64,000 nt of DNA, taken from contig NZ_CP061038.1 of NCBI RefSeq assembly GCF_014490665.1, positions 2,976,001-3,040,000 of the forward strand, in the 5' to 3' direction. A model generated the notes under the pieces. It was given only the letters and a program-made list of their open reading frames with translations, made no database searches and had not been told where the DNA came from. Below are positions 7,729 through 14,926 of this stretch, in pieces; the stretch's first letter is position 1, and each line of letters begins with the position of its first letter. Made by a program: the position numbers and the translations under genes. This stretch comes from Sphingomonas alpina. Lineage in GTDB: Bacteria; Pseudomonadota; Alphaproteobacteria; Sphingomonadales; Sphingomonadaceae.

Positions 7729-9647
7729 CAGTCGAACTTCACCCGCACGCCGCCATAGGCCGCGCGACCATAGGTGCCGTAGCCACGCACGACCTCATAT
7801 TTTTCGTCGAACAGATTATCGACGCGGCCATAGATTTCGAAGCGGTCGGCGACCGCGATCGAGGCGCGAAGGCCGGCCAGAACATAGCCGTCGAGCCGGC
7901 TGAAGTTCCCGGCATCGTCATAGCTGTCGCCGACATGGCTGACCGTCGCGCCCGCCGACAGGCCGAACGGGAAGCGATAGTCGATCGAAGCGCTGACCGT
8001 CTGATGCGGGCGGCGGGCAAGGTCCTTGCCGAAATTGCTGCCCGGCGAGCGGTTCTCGCTGTCGATATAGCTGTAGTTTGCCGTGAAGGTCAGCGCGTCG
8101 ACCGGCCGCAGCGCGAGTTCGAACTCGACGCCTTCGGCCCGCGTGCGAGCAATATTCTGGTAGGTGAAGGTGCCGAGATCGAAATCGATCTGGTTCTTCG
8201 TATCGCGGTTGAAATAGGTCACGCCGACGCGCGCCGCGCCCGACAGGAAGGATTGCTCCACGCCCACATCATAGTTGCGGGCCGTTTCAGGCCGCAGCGC
8301 ATCGCGCGCCGGAACGCCGGGAGTGGCCGGGCCAGGCGTACCATAAGGGCCGTAGAGCTGGTACAGCGTCGGCGCCTTGAAGCCCTCGCCATAGCTCGCG
8401 CGCAGCGTCGTGCCGGTATCGAGCGCCAGCGCAGCGCTCGCGCCGAACGTGGTCCGGTTGCCATAGGCCTTGTGGTCGTCGTTGCGCACGCCGCCAGTGA
8501 TTGTCAGCTGCCGTACGGGAGTGACGATCAATTCGCCGTAAAAGCTTGTGACCCCGGTGCTGTAGCGCGTGGAGGCATCGGCGTAGCGGCTATTCTCATG
8601 CTCTGCCCCGGCGACGACGCGTACTTGGTCGATGACGCGGAAATCGCCCTGATATTCGTAGCGCTCCGTGCGGCCGCGTCCGATAAAGGACGGCTTGGTG
8701 CCGAACGCCGGATCGTAATTGTCACGATCGACATCGGCGATGGTGAAGGCGATGCGGTTCTTCAACCGATCGTCGAGCAGGTTCACATGCACGCCGGCAT
8801 AGCCATAGAGCTCCCGCGCGGTGGAATATTCATTGGTGTCGGCCAAGGTGTAGTTCGGCGCAGGGAAGCCGTCGAGATCGGTACGGCTGTTCGCATAATA
8901 GCCGCGCAGGTCGAGGCCGATGCCGGGGGTGAATTCGACACCGACTCGTGCTGTCGCGCCATATTGGCGATAGCCGTCACGCTCGTTGCCATTGGCCGCG
9001 ACCGAAATGCCGTCGGTGCGGACGTAACCGCCGGTCAGCGAGCCCGAGAAAATACCGCTCTTGCCCGAAATCGCGGCATTGGCGCTGACACTGTCGGCAT
9101 AGCCATACTCGGCATTGGCGCGTGCCTGCAGCCCCTCGGTCGGCCTTGCGGTGATGATGTTGACGACCCCGCCGATCGCCTGGCTACCCCAAGGCACGGA
9201 GTTCGGCCCGCGCAGGACCTCAATCCGGTCGATCGATCCGGCAAAGAGATTGCCGAAATCGAACGCGCCGGCGGGCGATGAAGGATCGTTGACGCGAACG
9301 CCGTCAATGATGGTCAGCGTCTGCGCGTCCTCGGCGCCGCGGATCCGCACCGCGGTGACGGTTCCAATGCCGCCATTGCGCGACACAGTGACGCCCGGTG
9401 TGGTGGCCAGCAGGTCGGAGACGCTGACGGTCTGACGACGCTCGATGTCGGCGCGCGTGATGACCGTGACGGCCTGGCCGACCTGATCGATCGGCTGCGC
9501 CACGCCGGTCGCGGTGACGACGATCTCTTCGCTCTTCGCATCGGCGATCGCGATCCCATCATCGCTCGGCGTGGTGTCTTGCGCCATGACCGGTGTCGCA
9601 GTGAACAGCACTGCGCCGGTCAGCAAAATCTTACGGTATTCGAACAT
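7728..9647 (-). CDS. btuB: TonB-dependent vitamin B12 outer membrane receptor
   Basis: A 639-residue TonB-dependent receptor. The signal peptide ends around TPVMA/QDTTP, a TonB-box-like EEIVVTAT follows, then the plug domain (VSDLLATTPGVTVSRNGG, then IRGAEDAQTLTIIDGVRV) and a beta-barrel ending in aromatic-rich strands (GGVRVKFD). Length and plug motifs fit BtuB. ATG 9647 is preferred over 9695 because a GGGG site precedes it and it begins a proper signal peptide. It is the first gene of the B12 uptake operon and lies downstream of a cobalamin riboswitch, so it should be repressed when B12 is plentiful. Confidence 0.92.
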   Translation of the reverse strand: MFEYRKILLTGAVLFTATPVMAQDTTPSDDGIAIADAKSEEIVVTATGVAQPIDQVGQAVTVITRADIERRQTVSVSDLLATTPGVTVSRNGGIGTVTAVRIRGAEDAQTLTIIDGVRVNDPSSPAGAFDFGNLFAGSIDRIEVLRGPNSVPWGSQAIGGVVNIITARPTEGLQARANAEYGYADSVSANAAISGKSGIFSGSLTGGYVRTDGISVAANGNERDGYRQYGATARVGVEFTPGIGLDLRGYYANSRTDLDGFPAPNYTLADTNEYSTARELYGYAGVHVNLLDDRLKNRIAFTIADVDRDNYDPAFGTKPSFIGRGRTERYEYQGDFRVIDQVRVVAGAEHENSRYADASTRYSTGVTSFYGELIVTPVRQLTITGGVRNDDHKAYGNRTTFGASAALALDTGTTLRASYGEGFKAPTLYQLYGPYGTPGPATPGVPARDALRPETARNYDVGVEQSFLSGAARVGVTYFNRDTKNQIDFDLGTFTYQNIARTRAEGVEFELALRPVDALTFTANYSYIDSENRSPGSNFGKDLARRPHQTVSASIDYRFPFGLSAGATVSHVGDSYDDAGNFSRLDGYVLAGLRASIAVADRFEIYGRVDNLFDEKYEVVRGYGTYGRAAYGGVRVKFD

Positions 9648-9686
9648 GGTATGCCCCTTTGCATGGGGCCGGGTACCGGGTGTCAG

Positions 9687-9724
9687 GAACGACATCCGGC
9701 CAACGGCCCGATTCCATGTCGTTC
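9687..9724 (-). promoter_or_regulatory. Strong hairpin in the btuB leader, possible expression platform
   Basis: Between the riboswitch core and btuB, the arms GAACGACAT and ATGTCGTTC enclose an inner stem built on CGGGCC/GGCCG. It starts about 40 bases upstream of the btuB ATG. No U-tract follows, so intrinsic termination is unlikely; control of ribosome access or a Rho-dependent mechanism is possible but not shown. Confidence 0.4.
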
Positions 9725-9792
9725 GCTCAAAGGTGCCCCATCGGGGTTTGCCCTCGTCCGCACCGGAACTCCCGCCCGCGCAGTGGATCGAC

Positions 9793-9976
9793 CGTGTCGG
9801 GCAGGTCTCCTGACTTCCGGGTCTTCGCGTGATGCTCCGCCTTCCCAGGCCCGATCGGCCCAGTGGCGTATGTGGAGCACCAGCTCGCCGGTTACAGTTG
9901 CGGGAACAGCGTCGGATTGGCGGCCTCTCGCCCGCGCACCGAACTTCCCTTTTGCTTCCCGTCTCCGGGAACCCGT
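9793..9976 (-). ncRNA. Cobalamin (B12) riboswitch upstream of btuB
   Basis: Read on the minus strand, the region shows the conserved blocks of the AdoCbl riboswitch in order: a GGGAA/AAAAGGGAAG start, CGGTGC, the core AATCCGACGCTGTTCCCGC with CAACTGTAACCGG, the B12 box GCCACTGG, then CTGGGAAGGC and AGACCCGGAAGTCAGGAGA before the closing stem CCTGCC. All core elements are present, so it should be functional. It sits ~145 bases upstream of btuB and should turn the four-gene uptake operon down when cobalamin binds. The edges are approximate. Confidence 0.93.
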
Positions 9977-10103
9977 CACGACGCGGCCCCTACGCGGCTC
10001 GTCACCGATGTGCAACCAAGTGCCGCGATCCACGTTAGTAAATTTGCAGGAAAGGAAGGGGATAAGGAGCCATTCGCAGCTCATTTCCTTGAAGGAACTG
10101 GTC

Positions 10104-10250
10104 GTGAGAACGTTTGAATTGAAGCATTTGCCACCTCAGCCGCCCCAGGATGTGGGACGGACCATGGCCCCCGGCGCCGGCCTCGTGGTCGCCGCCATCA
10201 TTTCGATCCTGCTATGGGCGGCGATCGGCGGAATTATTGCCGCGCTCTGA
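10104..10250 (+). CDS. Small single-pass membrane protein, 48 residues
   Basis: A GTG-started frame with AAGGA 6-7 bases upstream encodes a short basic, proline-rich N-terminus (KHLPPQPPQDVGR) and one hydrophobic helix (GLVVAAIISILLWAAIGGII). I do not recognise the family. It points away from btuB, starting ~130 bases beyond the 5' end of the riboswitch. The ribosome-binding site and the single clean membrane segment support a real gene; the short length is the main doubt. Confidence 0.5.
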   Translation: MRTFELKHLPPQPPQDVGRTMAPGAGLVVAAIISILLWAAIGGIIAAL

Positions 10251-10363
10251 TACCAGGTTCATGAGCCATGATTGATAGCCCTCCCCTTCAAGAAAGGGGC
10301 TGAGGAATATGGTATCGTCGATGATGAGGGCCAGATCGGATTGCGGCAGAACGAACCTGCCCT

Positions 10364-10380
10364 CCGTTCGAAACGAACGG
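10364..10380 (-). terminator. Short hairpin downstream of putA
   Basis: CCGTTCG and CGAACGG pair around a 3-base loop, ~35 bases after the putA stop. A second hairpin (CCCCTT/AAGGGG, 10283-10300) lies further on. Neither has a U-tract, so either could be a 3'-end stabilising structure rather than an intrinsic terminator. Confidence 0.3.
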
Positions 10381-10412
10381 CGGGATGAGGCGCCCCTTCA
10401 GCCCATCACGCT

Positions 10413-13400
10413 TTAGCTCGCCAGCAAGGTCGCATTTCCCCCGGCCGCCGTCGTATCGACGCACAGCGTCCGCTCGGTCGCGAACCGCGCGAGATAATGT
10501 GGCCCGCCGGCCTTGGGCCCCGTTCCCGACAGGCCTTCGCCGCCGAACGGCTGGCTGCCAACCACCGCGCCGATCTGATTGCGATTAACGTAGATATTGC
10601 CGACCCGGGCACGGGCGACGATGCGCTCGATCGTCGTATCGATGCGGCTGTGCACGCCAAGCGTAAGGCCGAAACCAGTCGCGTTGATCGCATCGATCAC
10701 CGCATCCAGATTTTCGGCAGCGAAGCGCACGACATGGAGCAGCGGGCCGAAATGCTCCTGTGACAGGGCCGAGATCGCGGGGATGCTGAACGCGGCAGGA
10801 GCGACGAAATTGCCCTGCCCGACCGGCAGATCCAGCCGGCAAACAACTGCGCCACTCAATTCGTTGCTATGCTTCTGCAACGATGCGCGCGCCGCCGCAT
10901 CGATCACCGGGCCGACATCGGTCGACAATTTGCGCGGGTCGCCAATAGTCAGCGCGCGCATCGCACCCGAGATCATCTCCAGCACGCCGTCGGCGATATC
11001 ATCCTGCAGATACAGCACGCGCAGCGCCGAGCAGCGCTGGCCGGCGCTTTGGAAGGCGGACTGCACCACGTCGCGCGTGACCTGCTCGGACAAAGCCGAG
11101 CTGTCGACGATCATCGCATTCTGCCCGCCGGTCTCCGCAATCAGCGGCACGATCGGACCGGTGCGCTGCGCCAGCGTCAGGTTGATCGAGCGCGCGGTAT
11201 TGGTCGATCCGGTGAACACCACGCCGCCGATGCCGGGATGCGCGACCAATGCTGCGCCGACCTTGCCGTCACCGGGCAGGAGATTGAGCACGTCCCCCGG
11301 AATACCCGCCTGATGCAGCAGTTCGACCGCGCGCGCCGCGATCAGCGGGGTTTGACCCGCGGGCTTGGCGACGACGCTGTTGCCGGCGGCGAGCGCGGCG
11401 GCGATCTGGCCGGTGAAGATGGCGAGCGGGAAGTTCCACGGGCTGATCGCAGCGATGACACCACGACCGTGCAGGGTCAGCGTGTTGGATTCACCGGTCG
11501 GGCCGGGCAGCGGATCGGCCGGGCCGAACTGGCGCCGCGCTTCGACTGCATAATAACGCAGGAAATCGACCGCCTCGCGCAGTTCGAGGATCGCATCCGG
11601 CACGGTCTTGCCCGCCTCGCGCACGCATAGCGAAAGCAGTTCGTCCGTATGTTTTTCATAGAGATTGGCCGCCGCTTCCAGGGCGTCGGCGCGGACATCG
11701 ACGCCGGCTGCGTCCCAATCGGGCTGAGCGTCATGAGCCAGCGTCACGGCCTGTGCGACGGCCTCCGGCGTCGCCTCGACCACATGACCGACGGTGATGC
11801 TGCGGTCGAACGGCGCGGTTACGGGGACCTTGCTGCCCTTCAGCGTCTTGCCGCCAATGATCGGTGCGGCGATGGGGTGCTTTGCCTCCAGTGCGGTGAG
11901 ACGTACCATCAGCGGCGCGCGCACCAAAGGATCGGACAGGTCGATGCCAGCCGAGTTCAGCCGCTCAGGCGCGAACAATTCGCTCGGCAGCGGAATACGC
12001 GGGTTGCGCCGGACATCGAGCGCCGCGGTCGCCGCGACCGGGTCGGCGATGATCGCCTCGACCGGTTGGTCGGCATCGGCAAGGCGGTTGACGAACGAGG
12101 CGTTGGCGCCGTTTTCGAGCAGGCGGCGCACCAGGTAGGCGAGCAGTTCCTTGTGCCCGCCAACCGGTGCATAAATACGCACTGCGGTGGGCGTATCGCC
12201 CTCCCCTTCGCGCAGCACGTCGTACAGTTCCTCGCCCATGCCGTGGAGGCGCTGGAATTCGAAGATCCGGCCATCGGCCATCGCCTTGACCGCCGCGACG
12301 GTCGCCGCGTTGTGCGTGGCGAACCCCGAATAGATCGCATCATCGGCGGCGAGCAGGCGGCGCGCGCAGGCAAGATAGGACACATCGGTCGAGGCCTTGC
12401 GCGTGAAGACCGGGTAATCGGCAAACCCGCCGACCTGTGTCGCCTTCACTTCGCTGTCCCAATAGGCGCCCTTGACCAGGCGGACCATGATCTTGCGTTG
12501 ATATCGGCGGGCCAGTGCGATGGTCCAGTCGACCATCGGCACGGCGCGCTTTTGATAGGCCTGGATGACGATCCCGAAGCCGCGCCAGCCGTTTGCGAAC
12601 AGCGTGTCATCGGCAACGATCGTCTCGATCAGGTCCATCGACAGATCGAGCCGGTCGGCTTCCTCGGCATCGATCGCGAGGCAGATATCGGCCGCGCCGG
12701 CGTCCGCAACCAGTTCGCGCAACCGCGGCAGCATCTCCGCCTTGATGCGATCGACCTGCGCCCATTCATAGCGCGGGTGGAGCGCGGACAATTTGACTGA
12801 CACACCGTTGACGCTCTCGACTTCGCCCCCTTTACCGCCTGCGCCGCCCCGCGCCTTTCCCACCGCTGCGATCGCGTTCTTGTAGGCATTGAAATAAAAG
12901 TCAGCATCGCCCTGAGTCCGCGCCGCCTCGCCCAGCATGTCGAAGCTGTGCGTCTCCACGCCCGACGCGCCGCGCTTGAGCGCTTCGCCGATGGTGCGAC
13001 CGAACACGAAATGATGGCCAAGGATGCGCATCCCTTCGAAGATCGCGCGGCGGATCACCGGCTTGCCGAGCCGTGCCACCGCGCGCTTGGCCACTGCCGC
13101 CCAATCCTCGCCTTCGCTCGGGGCGACCACGCTCCCGGTCAGCATCAGGCCGAAGGTCGAGGCGTTGACGAACAGGGACTGCGAACGGCCGAGATTAGCG
13201 CTCCATTCCTTGCCGCCGATCTTGTCGGCGATCAGTCGATCGCGCGTCGCCGCATCGGGGATGCGCAGCAGCGCTTCGGCCAGGCACATCAGGGCGATGC
13301 CTTCATCAGTCGACAGCGCAAAGCTGTGCAACAGGCTGTCGACCGCGTTGCCCTGCCCCTTGGCGCGCACGCCCTCGACCAGTCGGCGCGCGAGCGCATC

Positions 13401-13529
13401 GGTCGCGGCGAGTTCCGCGGGCGGGATTTCTGCCTCGATCAGCCGCTGAGCGACGCAGGATTCCTCCGCCATCCGATAGGCGGCATGGACGGCGGCGCGG
13501 CTCAGGCCGGGAAGCGTGATCGAGGACAT
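10413..13529 (-). CDS. putA: Bifunctional proline dehydrogenase / P5C dehydrogenase
   Basis: A 1038-residue PutA that oxidises proline to glutamate in two steps, FAD- then NAD-dependent. The proline dehydrogenase barrel occupies roughly residues 150-450 (EADRLDLSMDLIETIVAD; MVRLVKGAYWDSEVK). The aldehyde dehydrogenase half runs from ~510, with ISPWNFPLAIFTGQIAAALA, the glutamate in LIAETGGQNAM and catalytic Cys in SAGQRCSALRVLYLQDD. The length fits the short class of PutA without an N-terminal ribbon-helix-helix repressor domain, consistent with a separate regulator encoded divergently. Hairpins near 10290 and 10370 follow the gene. Confidence 0.95.
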   Translation of the reverse strand: MSSITLPGLSRAAVHAAYRMAEESCVAQRLIEAEIPPAELAATDALARRLVEGVRAKGQGNAVDSLLHSFALSTDEGIALMCLAEALLRIPDAATRDRLIADKIGGKEWSANLGRSQSLFVNASTFGLMLTGSVVAPSEGEDWAAVAKRAVARLGKPVIRRAIFEGMRILGHHFVFGRTIGEALKRGASGVETHSFDMLGEAARTQGDADFYFNAYKNAIAAVGKARGGAGGKGGEVESVNGVSVKLSALHPRYEWAQVDRIKAEMLPRLRELVADAGAADICLAIDAEEADRLDLSMDLIETIVADDTLFANGWRGFGIVIQAYQKRAVPMVDWTIALARRYQRKIMVRLVKGAYWDSEVKATQVGGFADYPVFTRKASTDVSYLACARRLLAADDAIYSGFATHNAATVAAVKAMADGRIFEFQRLHGMGEELYDVLREGEGDTPTAVRIYAPVGGHKELLAYLVRRLLENGANASFVNRLADADQPVEAIIADPVAATAALDVRRNPRIPLPSELFAPERLNSAGIDLSDPLVRAPLMVRLTALEAKHPIAAPIIGGKTLKGSKVPVTAPFDRSITVGHVVEATPEAVAQAVTLAHDAQPDWDAAGVDVRADALEAAANLYEKHTDELLSLCVREAGKTVPDAILELREAVDFLRYYAVEARRQFGPADPLPGPTGESNTLTLHGRGVIAAISPWNFPLAIFTGQIAAALAAGNSVVAKPAGQTPLIAARAVELLHQAGIPGDVLNLLPGDGKVGAALVAHPGIGGVVFTGSTNTARSINLTLAQRTGPIVPLIAETGGQNAMIVDSSALSEQVTRDVVQSAFQSAGQRCSALRVLYLQDDIADGVLEMISGAMRALTIGDPRKLSTDVGPVIDAAARASLQKHSNELSGAVVCRLDLPVGQGNFVAPAAFSIPAISALSQEHFGPLLHVVRFAAENLDAVIDAINATGFGLTLGVHSRIDTTIERIVARARVGNIYVNRNQIGAVVGSQPFGGEGLSGTGPKAGGPHYLARFATERTLCVDTTAAGGNATLLAS

Positions 13530-13673
13530 GGGCGGACCCTCCGTTTGGAACTGGCGATTTAAAGCTGGTGATCGCCGCCTCTATCGCGGCACAAGCCAGA
13601 GGATAAAGTCTGTATATTCGTCTATTTATAGCTATATTATCTGTAAAATTGATCTCAAGTAGGATGATTCACC

Positions 13674-14144
13674 ATCAACCCAGTCGCCAAACCCGACGCC
13701 ATCGACCGACGTATCCTGGCAGCGTTGCAGGATGACGGTCGGATGTCGAACCTCGCGCTCGCCCGCCGCGTCGGCCTGACCCCGACACCGTGTCAGGAAC
13801 GGGTCAAACGACTCGAACGCGACGGTTATATCACCGGCTATACCGCACGCCTCGACCCGGTGCGGCTCGATCTCGGGCTGCTGGTGTTCGTGCAGGTGAC
13901 GCTCGATCGCACCACGACTGACGTATTCGGGCACTTCGCCGCAGCGATCCGATCCTTCGCTGCGGTCACCGAATGCCATATGGTTGCCGGCGGTTTCGAC
14001 TATCTGCTCAAGATTCGCTGTCGCGACATGGCAGACTATCGCCGCATCCTGGGCGATGAGCTGGGCTCGATCGACGGTATCGCCCAGACCCACACCTATG
14101 CGGTAATGGAAGAGATCAAGGCAGAGACCGCGCTGCCGGTCTGA
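13674..14144 (+). CDS. putR: Lrp/AsnC-family regulator of proline catabolism, apparent ATC start
   Basis: An Lrp-type regulator divergent from putA: HTH (DAIDRRILAALQDDGRM, then LALARRVGLTPTPCQERVKRL) and a C-terminal RAM effector domain ending AVMEEIKAETALPV. It is the likely proline-responsive activator of putA. No ATG, GTG or TTG opens the frame early enough: a TGA at 13665 bounds it, and the first usual start codon is TTG 13725 (a CTG lies at 13716). That start would give 139 residues and remove the first DNA-binding helix. The codon at 13674 is ATC, nine bases after AGGA, and would give a standard 156-residue protein beginning NPVAKPDAID. I therefore place the start at ATC, possibly mutated from ATG. 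Confidence 0.8.
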   Translation: MNPVAKPDAIDRRILAALQDDGRMSNLALARRVGLTPTPCQERVKRLERDGYITGYTARLDPVRLDLGLLVFVQVTLDRTTTDVFGHFAAAIRSFAAVTECHMVAGGFDYLLKIRCRDMADYRRILGDELGSIDGIAQTHTYAVMEEIKAETALPV

Positions 14145-14149
14145 GCCCT

Positions 14150-14926
14150 TCAGCGCACCGCCGGAATACGACTCGCGACCATCTGTCCACCGCGGCGATC
14201 GATCGACCAGAGCAGGCGCGGCTCGGCCGCATCCCAGGCGATCGCCTGGCCCGGCGTCGGGATGGCGATGGTCGCCTTGTGGATCAACCGGCTGCCGGCC
14301 TCGGGCAGGGTCAGGACATAGAGTTCGGGCCGATCATGGCCGGTGACATAGAGCAGGTCGTCCGTCCCCCACGCCCCGCCCGATGAGCTGTACGGCGCGA
14401 ACCGGTCGAGCACATCCTGCGGGAACAGCCAGGCGCCGGTTTCGTGAAAAGTCGCATCGAAACGCACCAATGTCGTGTAGCGGTGGTCGCGCCCCGGTTC
14501 GCCGCCCTTCGCATCGTAATTGGCGAAGCACGCCCACCAGCTTCCCTTGTGCCAGTCGAGCCAGGTCAGTGAACCACGGCCGGGACCGAAGCTATGGCTG
14601 CGCATATGACGCATGCTGCGGGTGTCGAACCATTCAACCGAACTCGCCTGCGGCACATCGGGATAGTTGGACGCGGCGCAGACGATCTCGGCCCGGTTCA
14701 GCACACAGCTGTTCATATGGACGAACAATGTCGGATCGCCTTGCCAGCGAGCAATCCGCTTGCCGGTCCGACGGTCATATTTGCCGATCTCGGCATTGGA
14801 GATCGCATAGACATATGTACGATCGGCCACGACGCCCTGATGCGCCTCGGGCGCCGGCATGCGTCGGACTTCGGTTGCGGCAGGCAAGGTCGCCGCCTGA
14901 AGCACAAGGAGAAGGGCGCCCAGCAT
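14150..14926 (-). CDS. Secreted protein of unknown function, possibly beta-propeller
   Basis: A 258-residue protein with an N-terminal signal-like segment (MLGALLLVLQAATLPAATEV). Short repeating blocks (VVADRTYVYAISNAEIGKYDR; YTTLVRFDATF; DLLYVTGHDRPELYVL; LLWSIDRRGGQMVASR) look like blades of a small propeller, but I do not recognise a named family. It overlaps the stop of the upstream TonB receptor by one base, so the two are translated together. The partner suggests a periplasmic role in handling whatever the receptor imports. The 3' end is convergent with putR, 5 bases apart. Confidence 0.7.
   Translation of the reverse strand: MLGALLLVLQAATLPAATEVRRMPAPEAHQGVVADRTYVYAISNAEIGKYDRRTGKRIARWQGDPTLFVHMNSCVLNRAEIVCAASNYPDVPQASSVEWFDTRSMRHMRSHSFGPGRGSLTWLDWHKGSWWACFANYDAKGGEPGRDHRYTTLVRFDATFHETGAWLFPQDVLDRFAPYSSSGGAWGTDDLLYVTGHDRPELYVLTLPEAGSRLIHKATIAIPTPGQAIAWDAAEPRLLWSIDRRGGQMVASRIPAVR

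Noticed and set aside
7623..9281. 552-residue open frame on the plus strand opposite btuB
   Set aside because: Antisense shadow of the TonB receptor gene; the translation is rich in Arg/Ala and lacks any motif or ribosome-binding site.
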